From positions 1,426,001 through 1,490,000 of the forward strand of contig NZ_CP081958.1 in the NCBI RefSeq assembly GCF_019823105.1: DNA of 64,000 nucleotides, written 5' to 3'. Numbering within the stretch: the stretch's first letter is position 1; the number at the start of each line of letters is the position of its first letter. This DNA is from Halobaculum magnesiiphilum. GTDB lineage: Archaea > Halobacteriota > Halobacteria > Halobacteriales > Haloferacaceae. Shown one piece after another: positions 7,601-14,472 of the stretch. The notes below the pieces were generated by a model. The model was not told the DNA's origin, made no database searches, and saw only the letters and a program-made list of their open reading frames with translations. Position numbers and translations under genes: made by a program.

Positions 7601-7934
7601 ACTTCAGCCGCTTCTCGGAGTGCTCCGTCTCGTAGATGCCCGCGCCCTTCGAGCAGAGCGACCCGTTGTTCACCGGGTGGTCCTCCCAGGGCTCCTGGCC
7701 GACGAAGGCGTTCCCCTTCCGCTCGCCGTGGAAGCCGCACCCGACCGAGCAGTAGTTGCAGATCGTCTTCGTCAGCTCCGTGTGATCCGTGTCCGTTCCG
7801 TTCTCTTCCTCGCCGTCGCTCTGCGCCAGCGCTTGTCCCGCGCCGCCGCCACCGAGGGCGACCGCGCCGGCCAACGCGCTCGCCTTCATGAACGACCGTC
7901 TGTCTAGGTCCAGTGAGACCGGTTCCGTGCTCAT
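4665..7934 (-). CDS. fdhA: formate dehydrogenase catalytic subunit, Tat-exported, Cys type
   Basis: A 1089-residue molybdopterin oxidoreductase. The N-terminus has a Tat motif (DRRSFMK, residues 11-17) before a hydrophobic Ala/Gly stretch. The [4Fe-4S] ligands are C59, C62, C66 and C94. The catalytic segment CDHQARICHSTTVAG has Cys184 followed by His185, matching the Sec/Cys-His pair of formate dehydrogenases. The C-terminus carries the dinucleotide-binding domain (FFPFHWGG). The reaction is formate to CO2 on the outer face of the membrane. An open frame extends upstream, but the Tat motif sets the start at 7934. Partners are the three genes downstream, plus the TorD chaperone and MobA elsewhere in the window. 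Confidence 0.92.
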   Translation of the reverse strand: MSTEPVSLDLDRRSFMKASALAGAVALGGGGAGQALAQSDGEEENGTDTDHTELTKTICNYCSVGCGFHGERKGNAFVGQEPWEDHPVNNGSLCSKGAGIYETEHSEKRLKSPMRRVDGGWEKLSWNEAYTTVADELTRIKDEYGPDSTMWLGSAHHSNEESYAFRKLASLFGTNNCDHQARICHSTTVAGLANTWGYGAMTNSINDYRNFDMNLIIGQNPAEAHPIAMQHILEGQKRGGKIVVVEPRFTKTAAHADYFYRLRPGTDVALMMGVVKQLRDRGELDDEMIDERVQAWPDVEDDLDDYDIETVSDITWLSTDEIEELTDLVAEHSPKMQIEWAMGGTQHNNGTQNIRSYAMLSLGSGSAAQSGGGLQVMRGHANVQGATDLAVASHILPGYYSVGSPGSWQWWCDVWSRTPQTSGTITFDELYQEYDEMPPEKYVRQSTNTENADEIDESFPAENSMMFQKGLTVARWFDAALPQEDRLNETPIYQPNQLKAAIVWGHSLNSISEMEKQRKAIENLDLLVVVDVFPSVASVLADVDESDTEVVLLAASSQYEHYRSLTNSHRATQWSEPVRPPGHNSRPDLQIMQELAGHLGMGEHFDWGSGPALYNGKSTYESVIREFNLGMRTIGYCQDPARLQQHLEYDYAFSTEDTKAHAPGTPVDGEYWMLPWPCWGEGHPGTPILWNDDMDPRDGGQDFRTRWGTQAPTPEEWDGMATDEPYPMQTTYDQQGEEGLSLLRDSYEPDWWDGTIEGVPQYPGFATTMPDDASNADALTIPYEYALREDTSVADAAEAMNQKYDWADYDMNFYGQFDNPQPDAPTGRGRARGVVWSFLDTTPVHREPIESPRPDLVEQWPANGQQRNFYRLDQNNSTTQQESMQRLTDAGAFEEQSGNGEWTILTSGRQVEHQGGGSETRSNKHTADLQPHMYVEINPDMAERLDIDGGELVVASTTDRGSILLKARVTHRPNDSETFFPFHWGGMFKGESLEERYPDGTVPYAIGESVNAITSRGYDVETQMQETKASMVRIQKATPEVVEELSMRPVEEDGLSENVVDIESYEFPQDRDGFGRQKDFDVRDNSTVQ

Positions 7935-8129
7935 TGTTTCATGTTGACATTCACCACTGGTTGATGGGCTATCGTGACATGACACGTAATCGACCTTCAT
8001 TAAACTTCGCACCGATCGTACCTGGATTTTTTTGGTGACCCTAAAACAACCGGAACGATCATCCGAGATAATGCCGTCCGGCGATCTCCCGGCGCAAGGT
8101 ATATACGCGCCACCCCGTTGACTCCGACG
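7935..8129. promoter_or_regulatory. divergent promoter region, formate dehydrogenase / HdrA-like gene
   Basis: This 195-bp spacer is clearly less G/C-rich than its surroundings. GGTATATAC (8098-8106) lies 24-32 bp before the ATG at 8130 and is the TATA box of the rightward gene. For the leftward operon a TTAAACT block (8000-8006) is the best box and would give a leader of roughly 40 nt. A T7 run sits at about 8030-8036. Regulator sites for both genes are likely here. Confidence 0.5.
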
Positions 8130-10298
8130 ATGAACGTCGGGGCATTCGTCTGTTCGTGCGGGGGGACCTGCGACGTGGACCTGGAGTCGGTCCGCGACGG
8201 GGTCCGCGACGTCGACGTGGTCGCGTCCTCCGAGCAGCTGTGCCGGGACGCGCTGCCCGCCGTCGACGGGCTGATCGACGAGTACGACCTCGACCAGCTG
8301 ATCGTCGGCGCTTGCGACGACGGCTGTAAGACGACGTTCGACGACCTCGTCGAGCGCAACGGGCTCCACCCGGACGCGGCCGCCTACGTAGACCACCGCG
8401 AGCGGGCCGGCTGGGTCCACGAGCGCGACGACGCCACCGACAAAACCGCGCGGCTGTTCAACGCGCGTCGCACCGGCCTCGAGTACGAGGCCGCCACGCG
8501 CACCGTCTCGCGGGAGGCGGGCGAGCGCGTGGTCGTTGTCGGCGACGCCGAGACCGCGGCCGCGCTCGCCGATTCCGCCGAGGTGACACTGCTCGCGGAC
8601 GGCGCGGAGTACGCCGACGGTCGTCGCGACGACGACTCGGACGCGGACCTCTCGGACGTCGACATCGAGCGCGGCCGGCTCGTCGGCGTCGAGGGCGGGT
8701 TCGGCGAGTTCGAAGTGCAGGTCGAGGCCCGCGTCACCGAGGACTGCATCTCCTGCATGAAATGCGTGAAGGAGGGCCCCGACGGGATGGTGACGCGCCG
8801 CCCCGTCGACATCCACCCGGACGCGCCCGACGGGGAGTGGGCCGACTGCTGCCCGACCGACGCGATCGATCTGGCGGGCGTCACGCGCACCGTCGAGGCC
8901 GACCAGGTCGTCGACCCCGCGGGCACGTCGACCGCCCGCGGCGGCCGGATCGGCTACTACACCGGCCCGGTCGACTCCGGCACGATCGCCTCCGTCGAGT
9001 CCCTGCTCGGAGGTGTCTCGAAGCCGAAATATTTGGATCTCGACATGGACGTGTGCGCCGCGGGCGACTCAGGCCAGCAGGGGTGTACCGCCTGCGTCGA
9101 CGCCTGCCCGCACGACGCCGTCGATCGGCCCGCCGTCGACGAGGTGGAGTTCGACCTGACCGCCTGCGAGAACTGCGGCGCGTGCACCTCGTCGTGCCCG
9201 ACGGGCGCGACATCGCTACGGGAGCCGTCGAACGAGCGGATCGCCCGCGAGGTCGAGGCGCTGCTGAGCCGCGAGACCGACGAGGGCGGTATCTGGCCGT
9301 TCACCGGCGGCGACGACGGTATCGAGACGCCCGTGATCGCGTTCACCTGCGACGAGCGCGCCGCGGCGGCGCTCGACGAGTACGGCAGCCGCGCCGCCGC
9401 CGGCGAGGACGTGACCTACCCGCCGGTGCTCCCCGTCGAGGTGAACTGCACCGACACCGTCGGCGAGGGGCACGTCATGCACGCGCTGGCGGCCGGGGCC
9501 GCCGGCGTCGCGGTCATCGGCTGCGGCGGCGACTGCCTCCACTCCGGCCCGGACCCGAAGGCGGAACTCGTCGAGCGGCTCAACCGCGCGACGCGGGATC
9601 TGGGCCTGGGCGAGCGCGTCGCGTTCTTCGCGCCCGACCCCAGCGAGCCGAGCGAGTTCGTCGAGGAGCTGAGCAGCTTCACCGAACTGACGCTGGACCC
9701 GACGCCCGTGCCCGAGGGCGAGCACCGCTCGACCGGCGTCGTCCGCGAGGACAAGCCCAACCCCGCGTTCAACAGCCACGACTGGACGCTGGAGTCGGTG
9801 CGTCGGATCTTAGAGTTCGCCGAGCCCGAGCGCGAGACGGTTCGCGGGCTGAAGGACTTCGGCGTGATGTCCGTCAACGACGCCTGCAACCTCACGCCGA
9901 CGTGTTCGACGCTGTGTCCGACCGACGCGATCCGCCGGACCGAGGACGGCAACCTCCAGTTCAACCACGAGGACTGCGTCAACTGCGGGCTCTGTGAGGA
10001 GGGCTGCCCCGAGACGGCGATCACGATGGAGCAAGGGCTGGACCTCTCGCGACTGCCGGAGAACCGGACCGCCGGCGAGGGCGCCGTCGCCGACGACGAT
10101 CCCCGCTGGGAGACGGTTCACGACGGCGAGATGCTGGAGTGCGTCCGCTGTGGCGACCCGTTCACCTCGGCGGCCTCCGCCGAGCACATCCAGTCGGAGG
10201 TCGGCGACCTCGTCGAGGGGATCGCCCCCAACTCCGAGCACAGCGTCTTCGAGTACTGCGGCGACTGCCGCGCGCAGTTGCTGTTCGACAACCGGTAA
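8130..10298 (+). CDS. HdrA/MvhD-like multi-cluster iron-sulfur protein
   Basis: 722 residues. Residues 1-120 match the N-terminal domain of heterodisulfide reductase subunit A (FVCSCGGTCD, C38, the GACDDGC region, GWVHERDDATDKT). The following FAD domain is shrunken, with no GxGxxG visible around 130-200. Ferredoxin-type clusters lie at about 206-241 (CISCMKC, CCP), 309-326 and 346-356. Residues 400-520 match the MvhD/FlpD hydrogenase delta fold (C407, C440, GCGGDC). Two more clusters lie at 586-626, and a CxxC pair (C671/C674, C710/C713) forms a Zn ribbon. It probably shuttles electrons for the divergent formate dehydrogenase. The TATA box sets the start. Confidence 0.8.
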   Translation: MNVGAFVCSCGGTCDVDLESVRDGVRDVDVVASSEQLCRDALPAVDGLIDEYDLDQLIVGACDDGCKTTFDDLVERNGLHPDAAAYVDHRERAGWVHERDDATDKTARLFNARRTGLEYEAATRTVSREAGERVVVVGDAETAAALADSAEVTLLADGAEYADGRRDDDSDADLSDVDIERGRLVGVEGGFGEFEVQVEARVTEDCISCMKCVKEGPDGMVTRRPVDIHPDAPDGEWADCCPTDAIDLAGVTRTVEADQVVDPAGTSTARGGRIGYYTGPVDSGTIASVESLLGGVSKPKYLDLDMDVCAAGDSGQQGCTACVDACPHDAVDRPAVDEVEFDLTACENCGACTSSCPTGATSLREPSNERIAREVEALLSRETDEGGIWPFTGGDDGIETPVIAFTCDERAAAALDEYGSRAAAGEDVTYPPVLPVEVNCTDTVGEGHVMHALAAGAAGVAVIGCGGDCLHSGPDPKAELVERLNRATRDLGLGERVAFFAPDPSEPSEFVEELSSFTELTLDPTPVPEGEHRSTGVVREDKPNPAFNSHDWTLESVRRILEFAEPERETVRGLKDFGVMSVNDACNLTPTCSTLCPTDAIRRTEDGNLQFNHEDCVNCGLCEEGCPETAITMEQGLDLSRLPENRTAGEGAVADDDPRWETVHDGEMLECVRCGDPFTSAASAEHIQSEVGDLVEGIAPNSEHSVFEYCGDCRAQLLFDNR

Positions 10299-10330
10299 GC
10301 GACAGGACGACCGCCACACCCACTGACACC

Positions 10331-10963
10331 ATGAGCACCGACGAACTCGCCGTCTACGACGCCCGGATCGAGCTGATCGACTTCTGCATCGAGGTGTTCC
10401 ACGACGCCCCGACCGAGGAGTTCCTCTCGCATCTCCTCTCGGGCGACATGCGCACCCCGGAGGACAGCGTCAACGAGCACCTCGACGCCGGGTTCGAGCA
10501 CGTCCGGGCGTTCGTCGACGCCCACGAGGGCGACGACGTGTCCGAGCTGCACAGCGATCTGCGGCAGGAGTACACGGAGGTGTTCGTCGGCCCGCGCCCG
10601 CCCGTCCTGCTGCACGAGACGAACTACCGCGACGACACGGAGTTCATCGGGGAGGGGCTCGCGGAGGTGGAGGCCAGCTACGGCGCGGCCGGCTGGACGC
10701 CCCCCGAGGAGTACCCCGAGGAGAACGACTTCGTCGCCGTCGAGCTGGCGTTCCTCCGGTGGCTCGTGACCAAACAGCGCGAGGGGAGAGACGAGACGTT
10801 CGGCTACGAGCGCGTGTTCCTCGACAACCACCTCATGACGTGGGTCGACGACGCCGCCGACGACATCCGCGAGGAGACGGACGAACCCCTGTTCCTGGCG
10901 GCCGCGGAGATCCTGACCGGCCTCGTCGAGTTCGAGGACGAGATCGTCGCGCAGATGGTGTGA
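10331..10963 (+). CDS. TorD/DmsD-family molybdoenzyme chaperone
   Basis: A 210-residue all-helical acidic protein. The segment EYTEVFVGPRPPVLLHETNY (about residues 79-98) corresponds to the conserved core of TorD-like chaperones. These bind the Tat signal of molybdoenzymes and hold them until cofactor insertion. It lies 32 bp after the HdrA-like gene and so is probably co-transcribed. The Tat-signalled formate dehydrogenase catalytic subunit is the obvious client. Length is normal for the family. Confidence 0.82.
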   Translation: MSTDELAVYDARIELIDFCIEVFHDAPTEEFLSHLLSGDMRTPEDSVNEHLDAGFEHVRAFVDAHEGDDVSELHSDLRQEYTEVFVGPRPPVLLHETNYRDDTEFIGEGLAEVEASYGAAGWTPPEEYPEENDFVAVELAFLRWLVTKQREGRDETFGYERVFLDNHLMTWVDDAADDIREETDEPLFLAAAEILTGLVEFEDEIVAQMV

Positions 10964-11027
10964 ACGCGGTCGGCGTCGCCGCGGCGGTCCCCTGTCGCGG
11001 CCGCGAGCCGGCCGAACCGCGCGTTTC

Positions 11028-11330
11028 TCAGTCGTCCGCGGGCCGCCGCGTCGACTCCGGATCCGGCCCGGCCGCCGTGTAGACGACCGCGAAGCCGCCG
11101 AGCACGGACAGCCCCGCGAAGGCGACGGCGACCGGGGTGCCGATCGCCATCGCCTGCTCCATCGCGAAGTACGCGCCCCACGTCTTCCGCCCGATCGACT
11201 CGGCGGCGATCGCCATCGCGGCGACGCCCGCGACCGTCACGAGCAGTCCGAGCACCGACAGCGCCGCGAACGCCCGCGCGAGCCACGCGCCGGAGAGCCG
11301 GTCGGGGACCCCGACGCGCCGGTCAGACAT
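11028..11330 (-). CDS. small two-TM membrane protein (cassette gene 3)
   Basis: 100 residues with two spans (about 18-42 and 62-85) linked by a short polar loop (ESIGRKTWGAYFAMEQ). It overlaps the preceding gene by 8 bp and is the last of three tightly packed small membrane genes read leftwards. No known motif. The overlaps argue that the three products work together, perhaps as one membrane complex. Confidence 0.65.
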   Translation of the reverse strand: MSDRRVGVPDRLSGAWLARAFAALSVLGLLVTVAGVAAMAIAAESIGRKTWGAYFAMEQAMAIGTPVAVAFAGLSVLGGFAVVYTAAGPDPESTRRPADD

Positions 11331-11643
11331 CGAACACCACCCGCGCGGTCAGCGAGACGGCGAGCAACGGGACCAACAGCGCGAGCAGGCCGCCCATGAA
11401 GATGCCCATGTAGCTGATCGTCGATTCGAGGTGGATCGCCCAGTGCCAGGTCCCCTTGATCTCCGCGATGATCGCCACGGTTCCAACGGTGAGCAGCGAG
11501 AGCGCGAGCAGCGACGCGAGCGAGTACGCGCCGACGCGCACCCAGTACAGCGCGTCGGCGATCCGCCCGCGGTCGCCGCCGGAGGCGTCGGCGACCTCCC
11601 CCCGGCGTCCGCCGTCCTCGGCGGGCGCGATCGGGCTACTCAT
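11323..11643 (-). CDS. small two-TM membrane protein (cassette gene 2)
   Basis: 106 residues with a basic/polar N-terminus and two spans (about 38-62 and 78-103). The connecting loop carries a Trp/His motif (KGTWHWAIHLEST) that could bind metal or heme. The ATG at 11643 lies inside the 3' end of the preceding gene (8-bp overlap), and its own 3' end overlaps the next gene. Family not recognised. Confidence 0.65.
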   Translation of the reverse strand: MSSPIAPAEDGGRRGEVADASGGDRGRIADALYWVRVGAYSLASLLALSLLTVGTVAIIAEIKGTWHWAIHLESTISYMGIFMGGLLALLVPLLAVSLTARVVFDV

Positions 11644-11839
11644 CGGCGCCACCCCCCGAGGCGTCGCCGCCGGTACCGGACGCGTCGGCGACTCCCCCCG
11701 CCGAACCGTCGACACCCCCCGTCGCGTCGTACGACCGGTACGCGTCGTACGTCGCCAGCGCGAGGACGAGCACCCCGACGCCGAGCACGACGAACGCGGG
11801 ACCGAGCGCGAGCGGGAGGTTCGCGTGTGTTCCGCCCAT
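11636..11839 (-). CDS. single-TM small protein (cassette gene 1)
   Basis: 67 residues with one membrane span (about 8-30) and a Gly/Asp/Ser-rich tail. The start is supported by an A/T-rich box (TCAAAGC, plus strand about 11863-11869) near -27. It heads a three-gene leftward cassette of overlapping small membrane proteins, divergent from the DyP-like lipoprotein gene. No function can be inferred. Confidence 0.6.
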   Translation of the reverse strand: MGGTHANLPLALGPAFVVLGVGVLVLALATYDAYRSYDATGGVDGSAGGVADASGTGGDASGGGADE

Positions 11840-11917
11840 GATACGGGATGACTCGGTCTGTGGACTCAAAGCGTTTGTGTCGGGGTAGCGACCGCCGACG
11901 CGTCGCCTCGGCTGCTT

Positions 11918-11968
11918 CGGTCCAGCCCGGTCCGCATCGGTCCGTTCCGATTCGGTCCGCTCTGGTCC
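11918..11968. repeat. helically phased CGGTCC boxes in a divergent promoter
   Basis: CGGTCC starts at 11918, 11928, 11938 and 11953, with TGGTCC at 11963, giving spacings of 10, 10, 15 and 10 bp. The boxes lie in the 215-bp spacer between the divergent gene pair at 11839 and 12055. One-turn spacing suggests cooperative protein binding on one DNA face. Confidence 0.45.
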
Positions 11969-12021
11969 AGCCTGTCCTCTCCGGTCGGCTCGGGCCCGGT
12001 CCCAGGCACCCCGACCGAACG

Positions 12022-12027
12022 CTTTTG
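12022..12027 (+). promoter_or_regulatory. TATA-like box for the DyP-like gene
   Basis: CTTTTG, the only A/T-rich run just upstream, about 28-33 bp before the ATG at 12055. Confidence 0.45.
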
Positions 12028-12054
12028 CTCGCGTACACCGTGAACCGTCATAGA

Positions 12055-13248
12055 ATGCCGTCCCGCCGGAGCATGCTGGGGAGGCTCGCGGTCGCGGCCG
12101 GTATCGGCGTCGCCGGCTGCACGACCGGCTCGCCGCCCGGGCTCCCGCTCGACTCCAACCCGCACTCGGTGCCGAGCAGACAGTTCGCCCAGCGCGACGT
12201 GCTCCGGCGCGACGCCGACGGCAACCCGCTGCAGGCGCGCCACCGACGCGTCCTCCTGTTGGACCTGCAGCGCGACCCCTCCGAGGGAGCCGCCGAGACC
12301 GTCGAGCGCGCCCTCCGGACGGTGGAGGCCGCGTACGACTGGGCGCCGGACGGGCTGTTTCACGCCCTCGCATGGGGGTCGACGTACTTCGACGACAACG
12401 GCGCGCTCGGGCGCGTCCCCATCGAGCACCCGGAGGTGCTCACCCGGACCGACGACGAGGAGCTCCAACGCTTCGACGCCATGCTCGTGCTGGAGTCGGA
12501 CGTGCCCTCGCATCTCCCGGCCGCCGAGAGCGCGCTGTTCGGCTCGCGCGAGGAGGTGAACGGGGAGCCGGTCGACCACACCCTGGACGGCGTGTTCCGC
12601 CGTCGCGACCGCCGGACGGGCTTTCTCGGCGAGGGGCTCCCCGACGAACACGTCGACGTGGAGGGGCTGGAGGCGGACGCGCCGATGTTCTCGGGGTTCT
12701 TCTCCGGACGCGAGGGGAGCCAGGCGAGCGAGGACCGCGTCGCCATCGACGACGGCCCGCTGGCCGGCGGCACCACCGCGCACCTCTCGCACATCACCTT
12801 CGACCTCCCGCAGTGGTTCTCCCTCGACGAGGCGAGCCGGGTCGGGAAGATGTTCTCCCCGGAGTTCTCGACCGAGGACGTGGCCGAGCTGACGACGAAC
12901 GTGCCGTTCGCGGACGAGGTGCGAGAGCACGCCCGCGAGCACGGGAGCGTCGGCCACCACGAGAAGGTCGCGCGCGTCCGCCGGGACGGCGAGCCGCTCG
13001 TGCTCCGGCGGGACTTCAACACCGTCGACGACGGCCGGACGGGCGTGCACTTCCTCAGCTACCAGCGCGAGCTCGCGCACTTCCGGCGGACGCGCAAGTC
13101 GATGAACGGCTGGTACCTGCGCGACGACCACCCGGACATCACCGACCGCGAGAACAACGGCATCCTCAACTTCATCACCACGCAGTCGCGGGCGAACTTC
13201 GTCGTGCCGCCCCGAGAAAAGCGTGCGTTCCCCCTGACGATCACCTGA
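12055..13248 (+). CDS. Tat-exported DyP-type peroxidase-like lipoprotein
   Basis: 397 residues. The N-terminus PSRRSMLGRLAVAAGIGVAG is a Tat signal, followed by Cys at a lipobox (VAGCTTG). The C-terminal region LRRDFNTVDDGRTG then HFLSYQRELAHF strongly resembles the end of dye-decolourising peroxidases (RRxY..G..F.xYQRD). Upstream histidines (GHHEKVARV) could supply the proximal heme ligand. The distal GxxDG motif of true DyPs is not visible, so peroxidase activity is uncertain. It is probably anchored on the outer membrane face. It is divergent from the three small membrane proteins. Confidence 0.7.
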   Translation: MPSRRSMLGRLAVAAGIGVAGCTTGSPPGLPLDSNPHSVPSRQFAQRDVLRRDADGNPLQARHRRVLLLDLQRDPSEGAAETVERALRTVEAAYDWAPDGLFHALAWGSTYFDDNGALGRVPIEHPEVLTRTDDEELQRFDAMLVLESDVPSHLPAAESALFGSREEVNGEPVDHTLDGVFRRRDRRTGFLGEGLPDEHVDVEGLEADAPMFSGFFSGREGSQASEDRVAIDDGPLAGGTTAHLSHITFDLPQWFSLDEASRVGKMFSPEFSTEDVAELTTNVPFADEVREHAREHGSVGHHEKVARVRRDGEPLVLRRDFNTVDDGRTGVHFLSYQRELAHFRRTRKSMNGWYLRDDHPDITDRENNGILNFITTQSRANFVVPPREKRAFPLTIT

Positions 13249-13271
13249 GCGCGGCCGAGCGGACCCGTCGC

Positions 13272-13430
13272 TTACTCGTCGTCCTCGGCCGCGACGCCGC
13301 CGAGGTCGACCTCGCCCTCGCTCTCGCGGCGGTTCTCCTCGTGCGGACCGCTCTCGTACTCCCAGACCTCGTGGCCCTTGTACTCCTCCAGTCCGCCCTT
13401 CGGTCGCCAGCCGGTGTCCTCCGTTGCCAT
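13272..13430 (-). CDS. small acidic conserved protein (52 aa)
   Basis: A 52-residue, highly charged protein with an aromatic core (GWRPKGGLEEYKGHEVWEYE) and an acidic tail. No Cys, no membrane span. An A/T-containing box (GAACTTAGC, plus strand about 13451-13459) about 27 bp upstream supports the ATG at 13430. Probably a small haloarchaeal protein of unknown role. Confidence 0.6.
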   Translation of the reverse strand: MATEDTGWRPKGGLEEYKGHEVWEYESGPHEENRRESEGEVDLGGVAAEDDE

Positions 13431-13531
13431 GTGGCAGTGATCAGGATCCGAGAACTTAGCTGTTGTCCCGGGGGCGGCTCGCCTCGGCGACGGAGGGCAT
13501 CTCGGGACGGCCGCGTTCGGCGACGGGCGCG

Positions 13532-13879
13532 CTACTCCGTCGGCGGCGCGTTCGGCGGGCGCTCGGCGTCGTCCTCGAGGAACACGTTCGCGAACAGGTC
13601 GACGTGCAGGCGCAGCAGCCGTTCGGCCGACAGCCCCGACTCCTCCGCCTGCCGGTCGAGGAACGTCGCGAGGTCGTCGCTGGGGGAGAACCGGACCCGC
13701 TCGCCCCCGTCCTCGACCTCGAAGGTGACCTCCGTGCCGCCGGAGACGAGGTGTTCGATCTCCAGCAACGCCTGTTCGAGCTTCACCTCCAGCGCGCGCT
13801 CCTCCTCCATCATGCGCTGGTCGGCCCACTCGTCGGCGGCCTCGCGGAGGCGGTCGCTCGGCTCGAAGGAGATCGCCAT
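13532..13879 (-). CDS. conserved haloarchaeal protein (115 aa), unknown
   Basis: A soluble acidic protein with long amphipathic helices (about residues 8-50) and a later segment LSAERLLRLHVDLFANVFLE. The start is placed at the ATG that overlaps by one base the stop of the upstream micro-protein (TGATG), indicating coupling. No recognised domain. It may interact with the Zn-ribbon peptide it is translated with. Confidence 0.65.
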   Translation of the reverse strand: MAISFEPSDRLREAADEWADQRMMEEERALEVKLEQALLEIEHLVSGGTEVTFEVEDGGERVRFSPSDDLATFLDRQAEESGLSAERLLRLHVDLFANVFLEDDAERPPNAPPTE

Positions 13880-14016
13880 CAGAACGACACCCCCTGGCCC
13901 TCGAACGCCGGCTCCCACAGGGTCACCGTCTCACACACCGGACACTCCCGGCGGACCTCCCCCTCGGGCGAGCCGACGCGCGTCATCGTGCCGCAGTCGA
14001 CGCACTCGTACTGCAT
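13879..14016 (-). CDS. rubredoxin/Zn-ribbon micro-protein (45 aa)
   Basis: 45 residues with paired knuckles C5xxC8 (YECVDCGT) and C25xxC28 (ECPVCET), the layout of a rubrerythrin-type Zn ribbon. The ATG is at 14016. Its stop overlaps the start of the 13532-13879 gene by one base, so the two are translationally coupled. This family of tiny Zn proteins is abundant in haloarchaea. Function unknown. Confidence 0.7.
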   Translation of the reverse strand: MQYECVDCGTMTRVGSPEGEVRRECPVCETVTLWEPAFEGQGVSF

Positions 14017-14132
14017 GGACGGACGAACGGGATCCGGCGTGTTAGCCTTGTCCCCGGTCGGGGGACGCCGGCGACGCCGGCGACGGTCCCGCCGCGGCGT
14101 ACCTCTCGGGCGACTTTACTCCTCGGGTGACC

Positions 14133-14399
14133 TCACTCCTCGGGCGGCCACGCCCGCGGCGCGGGGTCGGACTCGCCGAGCTCGGCCATGTAGACGAACA
14201 GCAGCGCGACGATGCCCGCGAGTACCGCGACGCCGGCGAGCCCGCCGACGGCGTTCGTTCCGACGTACGAGCCGGAGAACGCCCACAGGTTCTCGCTCGC
14301 GGCGAACGTCTGGACCGCGATGTAGGCGCACCACAGCCCGATCCCGGTCGCCATCGCGGTCAGCACCCAGCTTTGTGAGACGGCGTTTCGAAGTCCCAT
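14133..14399 (-). CDS. two-TM small membrane protein (88 aa)
   Basis: 88 residues with two spans (about 10-33 and 45-72). The first starts near the N-terminus (MGLRNAVSQSWVLTAMATG). A CAAAAAG box (plus strand 14424-14430) lies 25-31 bp upstream of the ATG, so the message should be leaderless. No domain recognised. Confidence 0.65.
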   Translation of the reverse strand: MGLRNAVSQSWVLTAMATGIGLWCAYIAVQTFAASENLWAFSGSYVGTNAVGGLAGVAVLAGIVALLFVYMAELGESDPAPRAWPPEE

Positions 14400-14472
14400 A
14401 GGGGGACAGTGACACGGGAATCACAAAAAGTGTACCTCCGGTCGCGAGCGACCCGACGGCCGAGCCCCGGCC

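Noticed and set aside
4665..7934. Selenocysteine insertion in the formate dehydrogenase
   Set aside because: The catalytic position is an ordinary Cys codon and no in-frame TGA occurs.
7917..8816. Longer start for the formate dehydrogenase catalytic subunit, adding about 290 residues
   Set aside because: The added part overlaps the divergent gene as an antisense shadow, and the Tat motif lies directly after the ATG at 7934.
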